Origin: Acanthornis magna
Taxonomy: Eukaryota > Chordata > Aves > Passeriformes > Acanthizidae
DNA: 64,000 nt
Direction: 5' to 3'
NCBI GenBank assembly: GCA_036785705.1
Contig: JAWUZG010001085.1
Coordinates: 84,816 to 148,815, forward strand
Part shown: piece after piece, positions 34,162-46,801 of the stretch
Layout of the letters: each line of letters begins with the position of its first letter
Position numbering within the stretch: position 1 is the first letter of the stretch
Notes under the pieces: model-generated
Seen by the model: the letters and a program-made list of their open reading frames with translations, nothing else
What the model was told of the DNA's origin: nothing
Databases searched by the model: none
Translations under genes and position numbers: made by a program

Positions 34162-35106
34162 GTTTTCTGCCGTCTCCACACTTCCCTGAGGCGCCGTGGT
34201 GCCACAGGGGAGCCTGGCTTCCAAGGACATTCCACGGCGTCAACACAGCCAGCGTCTCCAGGGTGCCTGCCTGTGACACGGTGACAACACCGCCGTGTCA
34301 CAATGGCCCCTGGCTTGGGCAAGCCCCAGGGTGCCAGTTGGCCCTTGGCTGCGGGAGCGGCTGGCGGGCTGGCTGGGAGCTCCTGCCTGGCCAGCGGCAG
34401 GGGGAGCAGCGGCAGGGGCAGGGCGCACACAGTGTTGTGGCCCCTTCCTCGTGTGCCCACGAGGCCCGAGGCTGGCCCTGCCGCAGGCCTGGTGGCACGC
34501 AAGGCCCGCTGCTGTGAGGCCTTGGCTGTGCAGGTGACAGCGGTGTCCTGGCGTGGAGCATGGCTGCTCCAGGCTGGGGGGGTGGGGAGTGGGGGCCACC
34601 TGGGCTGGGAAAGCGGCAGGGATGATCCCTTGGCCTGCGCACTGTGCTGCAGCTGCCCGTGCCGCGGGAGACCGAGGCCCTGTGCGAGCGAGCGAGCGAA
34701 GGCAGGCAGCCCTCTCCAGCAGACAGCCAGGGCCCTGCCGCCCCCCCAGCTCCCTGCAAAGGCCAGCTTGGGCAGCTTGGAGGCCAAAAGGCCAGTGGCA
34801 GGCAGTCTGCCGCTCCGCCTTGTGTCTAGAGGTGAGGCAGAAATGTGCCATTTGGAGGGGGTGGGTGCCCCTTTCCTGCAGTCACAACCACCCCGGGAGC
34901 ACAGCCGGAGTTGGGCGGGGCAGGGGGGGAGGGAAAGCTGGGGGGTGGGAAGGAGCAGGTTGCGCAGCAAAGCCCCGCCCCCGCCAAGAGGGCAGAATCA
35001 TTGGCAAGTCGCCCCTGGAGGCGCTTGAAAGCCCAGGGGGGCGCTTCCCGATGGAGGGAAGCAGGAGCCCGAGCACTGCCAGGGTGGCAGCACAAAGGCT
35101 GGCCCT

Positions 35107-35628
35107 GCTCAATCGCCTGCCGGCGACCCCCGCACCTGCCGCCCCCGTGGCCTGCCCGAGCCCTCCCTCGGCGCACCGCCTCCCCCGAGCGTCCCGCAGG
35201 GGCGGCAGCGCCCGTGCGCAGCCCCAAAAAGGCTGCATTTCCGGGCGCTGAGCGCTCCCGGCAGGCGGCCACTGGAAAGGGACTTTGCATGGCCGCCACT
35301 TCTCGGCCCCACGCCAAGCCCGCCCCGCTGCCGCTGCCGGTTCCGCGGCCCCGCTCCCGGGGTGCCCGTGTCCTCCAAGCGCCCTTTGCGTTTTTAGCTT
35401 GGCCCCTGCTGGCCGCCGTAGGCCACTGCTGCCGGCGGCAGCAGCGCCGGCCGGCGGCCATGCCTCTGTAGCCACGGCAACACCCTTGCTCCGCTCCGCG
35501 CCCGGCCGGGCCGAGCCGAGCTTAGCTGAACCGAGCCGAGCTTAGCTGGCGTCGGGGTCCCCTCCCCACCTCGGCCTCGTCCGCTTTGGCGGCTGCCAGG
35601 CAGCGGGGACAAGGACGGGCGGGGGGCG
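35107..35628 (+). promoter_or_regulatory. CpG-dense core with X-box, unit 11
   Basis: The X-box at 35468-35481 is exact. CCCTTGCTCC at 35487 is a CpG loss next to it. Confidence 0.6.
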
Positions 35629-36870
35629 GCTTTCCACAAAGCCGGGACAGCAGCAGCTCTTGGGAGTCCCCCCCTCCTCCTACTCCTCCTCCTGCGCGAG
35701 GGAGTTTTGGGAGGCACGGGGGAGAGCGGCAGGGGCGGGGCAGGGAGGAGCACCCCAAAGTGCCCCAAAGCTTGTCCGCAGCTGGGGGAGGTGGTGGGGG
35801 AAGGTGGAATCGGGACACAGCATGTCCCAGCAGCAGCTAGGTGCCCAGGCAGGGCCGGCACTGCGGCCAAGTGAAACAAAGGTTCCGACCAAATTTGCCC
35901 CGCCCTGATGCCACAAGAAGCCCGGAGATGGGCTGGGGGCAGGCAAAGGGGCTGGCTCAGCCTTGATTTTTTCCCCTGTGTGCCACGAGGGAGCACAAAA
36001 TGCACCTGCATGCCGTGTGCGGAGGGGGCTGTCCTGGAGCAGAGCCATTTCCCCTGGCAAGCCGTGAGCCCCTGGCCAGCCACGGGTAGCGGGGCAGGGT
36101 CCTGCCAGCACCTCTGCAAGGCAGGAGAGACGAGCCCACCTGGAGCAGGTTGCTGCTAGCACCAATGATTCCATGGGCTTCCACAAGGCTCTCCCGGCTT
36201 GTCAAAGGCGCCCCAGTGTCCCTCTGTTGCCTTTTTCAGCCTAGAAGTGAAAGTCCATTCTGGATGAAAGTTCCATGCGGATTTGGAGGCCAAATCTGAG
36301 TCGGGGTTAGCAGCTGTGCAGATAACAGGCACGGATAAGGGAACCGTTGAAATGGCCCCATCTTGATTTGTATCCGCTTTTGTCTTCTAGCTGTTTCAGA
36401 AGCACAGGTGTTCTTCACTCTGGAGCAGTGAATTGCGGGTCCTCTGGCCGTAACCTCGCCTTCAGTGAGGGTCATCGGGACTTGGAACGGTGCTCTGGAC
36501 TTGGTTGGTAAAGTGCCTGTTTTTCCACGGAGCACAGCTTCAGTCTCCAGGCAGGAAGAGGTGGGCAGGTGCGTGTGGAGAAGGTGACGAATGTGCAGAG
36601 TTTCGGCAAAGTGGAACTTCCAAGCTGTTCGATACCTTGGCAAGGTAAGCTGCTTTCTCATCTCGCCATTTTTCTTGCCCGAGACTTCGCTTGCTATGGC
36701 CTGCCACGCAATATTTCCTAAATATTTCCTCCTGTTGTCTCTCTCCGCCTGGGTTGTACGCGGACTCTCTGGAAGGCTTGAGGCCAGGCCTGAACCTATG
36801 TCTTGGATGTTTTTGACCACTTGGAGTCCTCTGTGTTTTGAGGCTTCCATTGACACGTTCAGCCTTAGCA

Positions 36871-36918
36871 CCTTCCTTTCTTTCTCTCTTTCTCTTTTTC
36901 TTTCTCACTTTCTTTCTT

Positions 36919-36951
<33 letters not shown>

Positions 36952-37425
36952 TTTTTCTTTCATTCTTTTCCCTTTCTTTCTTGCTTTCTTTATCTCTCTC
37001 TTTCTCTCTATCTTTCCCTCTCTTTCTTTCCTTCTTTCCCCCATTCTCTCTTTCTCTCTTTCAATCTTTATCACTCTCTTAATCTCTCTTTCTATCTTTC
37101 TCTCCTTTTTTCTTTCCCTCTTTCTCTCTTTCTCTCTCTCTCTCTTTCTTTCTCTCTTCCCCTCTTTCTTTCTTTCTTAATTCCTCTCTTTCTCTCTACC
37201 TTTCTCTTTCTCTACTTCTTTCTCTCTTTCTCTCTATCCTTCTCCCTTTCTTTCTTTCTTTCTCTCTTTCATTCTTTCTTTTTCTTTCTCCTTCCTTCCT
37301 TCCTTCCTTCCTTCCTTCCTTCCTTCCTTCCTTCCTTCCTTCCTTCCTTCCTTCCGCACCCTTCCTTCCTTCCTTCCTTCCTTCCTTCCTTCCTCTCTTT
37401 CTTTCTCTCTTTCTTTTCCTCTCTT
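36871..37425 (+). repeat. Polypyrimidine tract, unit 12 (type C, 555 nt)
   Basis: One interruption in the CTTCCGCACCC form, as in unit 3. Confidence 0.97.
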
Positions 37426-38353
37426 GTTTTCTGCCGTCTCCACACTTCCCTGAGGCGCCGTGGTGCCACAAGGGAGCCTGGCTTCCAAGAACATTCCACG
37501 GCGTCAACACAGCCAGCGTCTCCAGGGTGCCTGCCTGTGACACGGTGACAACACCGCCGTGTCACAATGGCCCCTGGCTTGGGCAAGCCCCAGGATGCCA
37601 GTTGGCCCTTGGCTGCGGGAGCGGCTGGCGGGCTGGCCAGCGGCAGGGGGAGCAGTGGCAGGGGCAGGGCGCACACAGTGTTGTGGCCCCTTCCTCGTGT
37701 GCCCACGAGGCCCGAGGCTAGCCCTGCCGCAGGCCTGGTGGCACACAAGGCCCGCTGCTGTGAGGCCTTGGCTGTGCAGGTGACAGCGGTGTCCTGGCGT
37801 GGAGCATGGCTGCTCCAGGCCGGGGGGGTGGGGAGTGGGGGCCGCCTGGGGTGGGAAAGCGGCAGGGATGATCCCTTGGCCTGCGCACTGTGCTGCAGCT
37901 GCCCGTGCCGCGGGAGACCGAGGCCCTGTGCGAGCGAGCGAGCGAAGGCAGGCAGCCCTCTCCAGCAGACAGCCAGGGCCCTGCCGCCCCCCCAGCTCCC
38001 TGCAAAGGCCAGCTTGGGCAGCTTGGAGGCCAAAAGGCCAGTGGCAGGCAGTCTGCCGCTCCGCCTTGTGTCTAGAGGTGAGGCAGAAATGTGCCATTTG
38101 GAGGGGGTGGGTGCCCCTTTCCTGCAGTCACAACCACCCCGGGAGCACAGCCGGAGTTGGGCGGGGCAGGGGGGGAGGGAAAGCTGGGGGGGTGGGAAGG
38201 AGCAGGTTGCGCAGCAAAGCCCCGCCCCCGCCAAGAGGGCAGAATCATTGGCAAGTCGCCCCTGGAGGCGCTTGAAAGCCCAGGGGGGCGCTTCCCGATG
38301 GAGGGAAGCAGGAGCCCGAGCACTGCCAGGGTGGCAGCACAAAGGCTGGCCCT

Positions 38354-38875
38354 GCTCAATCGCCTGCCGGCGACCCCCGCACCTGCCGCCCCCGTGGCCT
38401 GCCCGAGCCCTCCCTCGGCGCACCGCCTCCCCCGAGCGTCCCGCAGGGGCGGCGGCGCCCGTGCGCAGCCCCAAAAAGGCTGCATTTCCGGGCGCTGAGC
38501 GCTCCCAGCAGGCGGCCACTGGAAAGGGACTTTGCATGGCCGCCACTTCTCGGCCCCACGCCAAGCCCGCCCCGCTGCCGCTGCCGGTTCCGCGGCCCCG
38601 CTCCCGGGGTGCCCGTGTCCTCCAAGCGCCCTTTGCGTTTTTAGCTTGGCCCCTGCTGGCCGCCGTAGGCCACTGCTGCCGGCGGCAGCAGCGCCGGCCG
38701 GCGGCCATGCCTCTGTAGCCACGGCAACACCCTCGCTCCGCTCCGCGCCCGGCCGGGCCGAGCCGAGCTTAGCTGAACCGAGCCGAGCTTAGCTGGCGTC
38801 GGGGTCCCCTCCCCACCTCGGCCTCGTCTGCTTTGGCGGCTGCCAGGCAGCGGGGACAAGGACGGGCGGGGGGCG
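38354..38875 (+). promoter_or_regulatory. CpG-dense core with X-box, unit 12
   Basis: The X-box at 38715-38728 is exact. GCTCCCAGCAGG is as in unit 3, and CTCGTCTGC near 38824 is a CpG loss shared with units 3 and 14. Confidence 0.6.
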
Positions 38876-40117
38876 GCTTTCCACAAAGCCGGGACAGCAG
38901 CAGCTCTTGGGAGTCCCCCCCTCCTCCTACTCCTCCTCCTGCGCGAGGGAGTTTTGGGAGGCACGGGGGAGAGCGGCAGGGGCGGGGCAGGGAGGAGCAC
39001 CCCAAAGTGCCCCAAAGCTTGTCCGCAGCTGGGGGAGGTGGTGGGGGAAGGTGGAATCGGGACACAGCATGTCCCAGCAGCAGCTAGGTGCCCAGGCAGG
39101 GCCGGCACTGCGGCCAAGTGAAACAAAGGTTCCGACCAAATTTGCCCCGCCCTGATGCCACAAGAAGCCCGGAGATGGGCTGGGGGCAGGCAAAGGGGCT
39201 GGCTCAGCCTTGATTTTTTCCCCTGTGTGCCACGAGGGAGCACAAAATGCACCTGCATGCCGTGTGCGGAGGGGGCTGTCCTGGAGCAGAGCCATTTCCC
39301 CTGGCAAGCCGTGAGCCCCTGGCCAGCCACGGGTAGCGGGGCAGGGTCCTGCCAGCACCTCTGCAAGGCAGGAGAGACGAGCCCACCTGGAGCAGGTTGC
39401 TGCTAGCACCAATGATTCCATGGGCTTCCACAAGGCTCTCCCGGCTTGTCAAAGGCGCCCCAGTGTCCCTCTGTTGCCTTTTTCAGCCTAGAAGTGAAAG
39501 TCCATTCTGGATGAAAGTTCCATGCGGATTTGGAGGCCAAATCTGAGTCGGGGTTAGCAGCTGTGCAGATAACAGGCACGGAGAAGGGAACCGTTGAAAT
39601 GGCCCCATCTTGATTTGTATCCGCTTTTGTCTTCTAGCTGTTTCAGAAGCACAGGTGTTCTTCACTCTGGAGCAGTGAATTGCGGGTCCTCTGGCCGTAA
39701 CCTCGCCTTCAGTGAGGGTCATCGGGACTTGGAACGGTGCTCTGGACTTGGTTGGTAAAGTGCCTGTTTTTCCACGGAGCACAGCTTCAGTCTCCAGGCA
39801 GGAAGAGGTGGGCAGGTGCGTGTGGAGAAGGTGACGAATGTGCAGAGTTTCGGCAAAGTGGAACTTCCAAGCTGTTCGATACCTTGGCAAGGTAAGCTGC
39901 TTTCTCATCTCGCCATTTTTCTTGCCCGAGACTTCGCTTGCTATGGCCTGCCACGCAATATTTCCTAAATATTTCCTCCTGTTGTCTCTCTCCGCCTGGG
40001 TTGTACGCGGACTCTCTGGAAGGCTTGAGGCCAGGCCTGAACCTATGTCTTGGATGTTTTTGACCACTTGGAGTCCTCTGTGTTTTGAGGCTTCCATTGA
40101 CACGTTCAGCCTTAGCA

Positions 40118-40157
40118 CCTTCCTTTCTTTCTCTCTTTCTCTTTTTCTTTCTCACTT

Positions 40158-40192
<35 letters not shown>

Positions 40193-40802
40193 TTTTTCTT
40201 TCATTCTTTTCCCTTTCTTTCTTGCTTTCTTTATCTCTCTTTCTCTCTATCTTTCCCTCTCTTTCTTTCTTTCTTTCCCTCATTCTCTCTTTCTCTCTTT
40301 CAATCTTTATCACTCTCTTAATCTCTCTTTCTATCTTTCTCTCCTTTTTTCTTTCCCTCTTTCTCTCTTTCTCTCTCTCTCTCTTTCTTTCTCTCTTCCC
40401 CTCTTTCTTTCTTTCTTAATTCCTCTCTTTCTCTCTATCTTTCTCTCTTTCTCTACTTCTTTCTTTCTCTCTTTCTCTCTATCCTTCTCCCTTTCTTTCT
40501 TTCTTTCTCTCTTTCATTCTTTCTTTTTCTTTCTCCTTCCTTCATTCCTTCCTTCCTTCCTTCCTTCCTTCCTTCCTTCCTTCCTTCCTTCCTTCCTTCC
40601 GCACCCTTCCTTCCTTCCGCACCCTTCCTTCCTTCCTTCCTTCCTTCCTTCCTTCCTTCCTTCCTTCCTTCCTTCCTTCCTTCCTTCCGCACCCTTCCTT
40701 CCTTCCTTCCTTCCTTCCTTCCTTCCTTCCTTCCTTCCTTCCTTCCTTCCTTCCTTCCTTCCTTCCTTCCTCTCTTTCTTTCTCTCTTTCTTTTCCTCTC
40801 TT
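40118..40802 (+). repeat. Polypyrimidine tract, unit 13 (type A, 685 nt)
   Basis: Three interruptions; CATTCC step at the start of the TTCC block. Confidence 0.97.
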
Positions 40803-41747
40803 GTTTTCTGCCGTCTCCACACTTCCCTGAGGCGCCGTGGTGCCACAGGGGAGCCTGGCTTCCAAGGACATTCCACGGCGTCAACACAGCCAGCGTCTCC
40901 AGGGTGCCTGCCTGTGACACGGTGACAACACCGCCGTGTCACAATGGCCCCTGGCTTGGGCAAGCCCCAGGGTGCCAGTTGGCCCTTGGCTGCGGGAGGG
41001 GCTGGCGGGCTGGCTGGGAGCTCCTGCCTGGCCAGCGGCAGGGGGAGCAGCGGCAGGGGCAGGGCGCACACAGTGTTGTGGCCCCTTCCTCGTGTGCCCA
41101 CGAGGCCCGAGGCTGGCCCTGCCGCAGGCCTGGTGGCACGCAAGGCCCGCTGCTGTGAGGCCTTGGCTGTGCAGGTGACAGCGGTGTCCTGGCGTGGAGC
41201 ATGGCTGCTCCAGGCTGGGGGGGTGGGGAGTGAGGGCCACCTGGGCTGGGAAAGCGGCAGGGATGATCCCTTGGCCTGCGCACTGTGCTGCAGCTGCCCG
41301 TGCCGCGGGAGACCGAGGCCCTGTGCGAGCGAGCGAGCGAAGGCAGGCAGCCCTCTCCAGCAGACAGCCAGGGCCCTGCCGCCCCCCCAGCTCCCTGCAA
41401 AGGCCAGCTTGGGCAGCTTGGAGGCCAAAAGGCCAGTGGCAGGCAGTCTGCCGCTCCGCCTTGTGTCTAGAGGTGAGGCAGAAATGTGCCATTTGGAGGG
41501 GGTGGGTGCCCCTTTCCTGCAGTCACAACCACCCCGGGAGCACAGCCGGAGTTGGGCGGGGCAGGGGGGGAGGGAAAGCTGGGGGGTGGGAAGGAGCAGG
41601 TTGCGCAGCAAAGCCCCGCCCCCGCCAAGAGGGCAGAATCATTGGCAAGTCGCCCCTGGAGGCGCTTGAAAGCCCAGGGGGGCGCTTCCCGATGGAGGGA
41701 AGCAGGAGCCCGAGCACTGCCAGGGTGGCAGCACAAAGGCTGGCCCT

Positions 41748-42269
41748 GCTCAATCGCCTGCCGGCGACCCCCGCACCTGCCGCCCCCGTGGCCTGCCCGA
41801 GCCCTCCCTCGGCGCACCGCCTCCCCCGAGCGTCCCGCAGGGGCGGCGGCGCCCGTGCGCAGCCCCAAAAAGGCTGCATTTCCGGGCGCTGAGCGCTCCC
41901 GGCAGGCGGCCACTGGAAAGGGACTTTGCGTGGCCGCCACTTCTCGGCCCCACGCCGAGCCCGCCCCGCTGCTGCTGCCGGTTCCGCGGCCCCGCTCCCG
42001 GGGTGCCCGTGTCCTCCAAGCGCCCTTTGCGTTTTTAACTTGGCCCCTGCTGGCCGCCGTAGGCCACTGCTGCCGGCGGCAGCAGCGCCGGCCGGCGGCC
42101 ATGCCTCTGTAGCCACGGCAACACCCTCGCTCCGCTCCGCGCCCGGCCGGGCCGAGCCGAGCTTAGCTGAACCGAGCCGAGCTTAGCTGGCGTCGGGGTC
42201 CCCTCCCCACCTCGGCCTCGTCCGCTTTGGCGGCTGCCAGGCAGCGGGGACAAGGACGGGCGGGGGGCG
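41748..42269 (+). promoter_or_regulatory. CpG-dense core with X-box, unit 13
   Basis: The X-box at 42109-42122 is exact. The private TTTTTAACTTGG step lies about 75 bases upstream. Confidence 0.6.
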
Positions 42270-43511
42270 GCTTTCCACAAAGCCGGGACAGCAGCAGCTC
42301 TTGGGAGTCCCCCCCTCCTCCTACTCCTCCTCCTGCGCGAGGGAGTTTTGGGAGGCACGGGGGAGAGCGGCAGGGGCGGGGCAGGGAGGAGCACCCCAAA
42401 GTGCCCCAAAGCTTGTCCGCAGCTGGGGGAGGAGGTGGGGGAAGGTGGAATCGGGACACAGCATGTCCCAGCAGCAGCTAGGTGCCCAGGCAGGGCCGGC
42501 ACTGCGGCCAAGTGAAACAAAGGTTCCGACCAAATTTGCCCCGCCCTGATGCCACAAGAAGCCCGGAGATGGGCTGGGGGCAGGCAAAGGGGCTGGCTCA
42601 GCCTTGATTTTTTCCCCTGTGTGCCACGAGGGAGCACAAAATGCACCTGCATGCCGTGTGCGGAGGGGGCTGTCCTGGAGCAGAGCCATTTCCCCTGGCA
42701 AGCCGTGAGCCCCTGGCCAGCCACGGGTAGCGGGGCAGGGTCCTGCCAGCACCTCTGCAAGGCAGGAGAGACGAGCCCACCTGGAGCAGGTTGCTGCTAG
42801 CACCAATGATTCCATGGGCTTCCACAAGGCTCTCCCGGCTTGTCAAAGGCGCCCCAGTGTCCCTCTGTTGCCTTTTTCAGCCTAGAAGTGAAAGTCCATT
42901 CTGGATGAAAGTTCCATGCGGATTTGGAGGCCAAATCTGAGTCGGGGTTAGCAGCTGTGCAGATAACAGGCACGGAGAAGGGAACCGTTGAAATGGCCCC
43001 ATCTTGATTTGTATCCGCTTTTGTCTTCTAGCTGTTTCAGAAGCACAGGTGTTCTTCACTCTGGAGCAGTGAATTGCGGGTCCTCTGGCCGTAACCTCGC
43101 CTTCAGTGAGGGTCATCGGGACTTGGAACGGTGCTCTGGACTTGGTTGGTAAAGTGCCTGTTTTTCCACGGAGCACAGCTTCAGTCTCCAGGCAGGAAGA
43201 GGTGGGCAGGTGCGTGTGGAGAAGGTGACGAATGTGCAGAGTTTCGGCAAAGTGGAACTTCCAAGCTGTTCGATACCTTGGCAAGGTAAGCTGCTTTCTC
43301 ATCTCGCCATTTTTCTTGCCCGAGACTTCGCTTGCTATGGCCTGCCACGCAATATTTCCTAAATATTTCCTCCTGTTGTCTCTCTCCGCCTGGGTTGTAC
43401 GCGGACTCTCTGGAAGGCTTGAGGCCAGGCCTGAACCTATGTCTTGGATGTTTTTGACCACTTGGAGTCCTCTGTGTTTTGAGGCTTCCATTGACACGTT
43501 CAGCCTTAGCA

Positions 43512-44034
43512 CCTTCCTTTCTTTCTCTCTTTCTCTTTTTCTTTCTCACTTTCTTTCTTTCTCTCTCTCTCTCTTTCTCTCTCTCTCTTTTTTCTTTCAT
43601 TCTTTTCCCTTTCTTTCTTGCTTTCTTTATCTCTCTCTTTCTCTCTATCTTTCCCTCTCTTTCTTTCTTTCTTTCCCCCATTCTCTCTTTCTCTCTTTCA
43701 ATCTTTATCACTCTCTTAATCTCTCTTTCTATCTTTCTCTCCTTTTTTCTTTCCCTCTTTCTCTCTTTCTCTCTCTCTCTCTTTCTTTCTCTCTTCCCCT
43801 CTTTCTTTCTTTCTTAATTCCTCTCTTTCTCTCTACCTTTCTCTTTCTCTACTTCTTTCTCTCTTTCTCTCTATCCTTCTCCCTTTCTTTCTTTCTTTCT
43901 CTCTTTCATTCTTTCTTTTTCTTTCTCCTTCCTTCCTTCCTTCCTTCCTTCCTTCCTTCCTTCCTTCCTTTCGCACCCTTCCTTCCTTCCTTCCTTCCTT
44001 CCTCTCTTTCTTTCTCTCTTTCTTTTCCTCTCTT
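43512..44034 (+). repeat. Polypyrimidine tract, unit 14 (type C2, 523 nt)
   Basis: Type C 5' part with one interruption in the type B form (CCTTTCGCACCC). Confidence 0.97.
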
Positions 44035-44962
44035 GTTTTCTGCCGTCTCCACACTTCCCTGAGGCGCCGTGGTGCCACAGGGGAGCCTGGCTTCCAAGGA
44101 CATTCCACGGCGTCAACACAGCCAGCGTCTCCAGGGTGCCTGCCTGTGACACGGTGACAACACCGCCGTGTCACAATGGCCCCTGGCTTGGGCAAGCCCC
44201 AGGGTGCCAGTTGGCCCTTGGCTGCGGGAGCGGCTGGCGGGCTGGCCAGCGGCAGGGGGAGCAGTGGCAGGGGCAGGGCGCACACAGTGTTGTGGCCCCT
44301 TCCTCGTGTGCCCACGAGGCCCGAGGCTAGCCCTGCCGCAGGCCTGGTGGCACACAAGGCCCGCTGCTGTGAGGCCTTGGCTGTGCAGGTGACAGCGGTG
44401 TCCTGGCGTGGAGCATGGCTGCTCCAGGCCGGGGGGGTGGGGAGTGGGGGCCGCCTGGGGTGGGAAAGCGGCAGGGATGATCCCTTGGCCTGCGCACTGT
44501 GCTGCAGATGCCCGTGCAGTGGGAGACTGAGGCCCTGTGCGAGCGAGCGAGCGAAGGCAGGCAGCCCTCTCCAGCAGACAGCCAGGGCCCTGCCGCCCCC
44601 CCAGCTCCCTGCAAAGGCCAGCTTGGGCAGCTTGGAGGCCAAAAGGCCAGTGGCAGGCAGTCTGCCGCTCCGCCTTGTGTCTAGAGGTGAGGCAGAAATG
44701 TGCCATTTGGAGGGGGTGGGTGCCCCTTTCCTGCAGTCACAGCCACCCCGGGAGCACAGCCGGAGTTGGGCGGGGCAGGGGGGGAGGGAAAGCTGGGGGG
44801 GTGGGAAGGAGCAGGTTGCGCAGCAAAGCCCCGCCCCCGCCAAGAGGGCAGAATCATTGGCAAGTCGCTCCTGGAGGCGCTTGAAAGCCCAGGGGGGCGC
44901 TTCCCGATGGAGGGAAGCAGGAGCCCGAGCACTGCCAGGGTGGCAGCACAAAGGCTGGCCCT

Positions 44963-45484
44963 GCTCAATCGCCTGCCGGCGACCCCCGCACCTGCCGCCC
45001 CCGTGGCCTGCCCGAGCCCTCCCTCGGCGCACCGCCTCCCCCGAGCGTCCCGCAGGGGCGGCGGCACCCGTGCGCAGCCCCAAAAAGGCTGCATTTCCGG
45101 GCGCTGAGTGCTCCCAGCAGGCGGCCACTGGAAAGGGACTTTGCGTGGCCGCCACTTCTCGGCCCCACGCCAAGCCCGCCCCGCTGCCGCTGCCGGTTCC
45201 GCGGCCCCGCTCCCGGGGTGCCCGTGTCCTCCAAGCGCCCTTTGCGTTTTTAGCTTGGCCCCTGCTGGCCGCCGTAGGCCACTGCTGCCGGCGGCAGCAG
45301 CGCCGGCCGGCGGCCATGCCTCTGTAGCCACGGCAACACCCTCGCTCCGCTCCGCGCCCGGCCGGGCCGAGCCGAGCTTAGCTGAACCGAGCCGAGCTTA
45401 GCTGGCGTCGGGGTCCCCTCCCCACCTCGGCCTCGTCTGCTTTGGCGGCTGCCAGGCAGCGGGGACAAGGACGGGCGGGGGGCG
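44963..45484 (+). promoter_or_regulatory. CpG-dense core with X-box, unit 14
   Basis: The X-box at 45324-45337 is exact. GGCGGCACCCG near 45060 and GAGTGCTCCCAGC near 45106 are CpG losses. Confidence 0.6.
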
Positions 45485-46726
45485 GCTTTCCACAAAGCCG
45501 GGACAGCAGCAGCTCTTGGGAGTCCCCCCCTCCTCCTACTCCTCCTCCTGCGCGAGGGAGTTTTGGGAGGCACGGGGGAGAGCGGCAGGGGCGGGGCAGG
45601 GAGGAGCACCCCAAAGTGCCCCAAAGCTTGTCCGCAGCTGGGGGAGGTGGTGGGGGAAGGTGGAATCGGGACACAGCATGTCCCAGCAGCAGCTAGGTGC
45701 CCAGGCAGGGCCGGCACTGCGGCCAAGTGAAACAAAGGTTCCGACCAAATTTGCCCCGCCCTGATGCCACAAGAAGCCCGGAGATGGGCTGGGGGCAGGC
45801 AAAGGGGCTGGCTCAGCCTTGATTTTTTCCCCTGTGTGCCACGAGGGAGCACAAAATGCACCTGCATGCCGTGTGCGGAGGGGGCTGTCCTGGAGCAGAG
45901 CCATTTCCCCTGGCAAGCCGTGAGCCCCTGGCCAGCCACGGGTAGCGGGGCAGGGTCCTGCCAGCACCTCTGCAAGGCAGGAGAGACGAGCCCACCTGGA
46001 GCAGGTTGCTGCTAGCACCAATGATTCCATGGGCTTCCACAAGGCTCTCCCGGCTTGTCAAAGGCGCCCCAGTGTCCCTCTGTTGCCTTTTTCAGCCTAG
46101 AAGTGAAAGTCCATTCTGGATGAAAGTTCCATGCGGATTTGGAGGCCAAATCTGAGTCGGGGTTAGCAGCTGTGCAGATAACAGGCACGGAGAAGGGAAC
46201 CGTTGAAATGGCCCCATCTTGATTTGTATCCGCTTTTGTCTTCTAGCTGTTTCAGAAGCACAGGTGTTCTTCACTCTGGAGCAGTGAATTGCGGGTCCTC
46301 TGGCCGTAACCTCGCCTTCAGTGAGGGTCATCGGGACTTGGAACGGTGCTCTGGACTTGGTTGGTAAAGTGCCTGTTTTTCCACGGAGCACAGCTTCAGT
46401 CTCCAGGCAGGAAGAGGTGGGCAGGTGCGTGTGGAGAAGGTGACGAATGTGCAGAGTTTCGGCAAAGTGGAACTTCCAAGCTGTTCGATACCTTGGCAAG
46501 GTAAGCTGCTTTCTCATCTCGCCATTTTTCTTGCCCGAGACTTCGCTTGCTATGGCCTGCCACGCAATATTTCCTAAATATTTCCTCCTGTTGTCTCTCT
46601 CCGCCTGGGTTGTACGCGGACTCTCTGGAAGGCTTGAGGCCAGGCCTGAACCTATGTCTTGGATGTTTTTGACCACTTGGAGTCCTCTGTGTTTTGAGGC
46701 TTCCATTGACACGTTCAGCCTTAGCA

Positions 46727-46766
46727 CCTTCCTTTCTTTCTCTCTTTCTCTTTTTCTTTCTCACTT

Positions 46767-46801
<35 letters not shown>

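Larger units (their letters stand above)
33307..36611 (+). repeat. Repeat unit 11 (tract type B, unit 2-like)
   Basis: Inverted repeat 34272-34302 and X-box 35468-35481. The tract reads TTGCTACCTTTATC near 33677, also seen in unit 5 near 13786. A private CG-to-TG change lies at 35487, just after the X-box. Body length 2709. Confidence 0.97.
36612..39858 (+). repeat. Repeat unit 12 (tract type C, unit 3-like)
   Basis: Inverted repeat 37536-37566 and X-box 38715-38728. It carries the 18-nt deletion and the unit 3 markers ACAAGGGAG, AAGAACATT and CCCAGGATGCC. It adds GAGGCTAGCC and GGCACACAAGG near 37717-37748, which also occur in units 14, 16 and 18. It is therefore intermediate between unit 3 and the later C copies. 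Body length 2692. Confidence 0.97.
39859..43252 (+). repeat. Repeat unit 13 (tract type A; opens the A-C dimer region)
   Basis: Inverted repeat 40913-40943 and X-box 42109-42122. It carries the CTTCATTCC tract variant near 40543 (with units 4 and 15), GGGAGGGGCTGG and GAGTGAGGGCC. It has a private TTTTTAACTTGG near 42033. Body length 2709. Confidence 0.97.
43253..46467 (+). repeat. Repeat unit 14 (tract type C2)
   Basis: Inverted repeat 44145-44175 and X-box 45324-45337. With units 16 and 18 it shares the 18-nt deletion, CAGATGCCCGTGCAGTGGG near 44506, TCACAGCCACC near 44738, GTCGCTCCTGG near 44865 and GCTGAGTGCTCCCAGC near 45102. The single tract interruption is of the type B form (TTTCGCACCC). 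Body length 2692. Confidence 0.97.
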
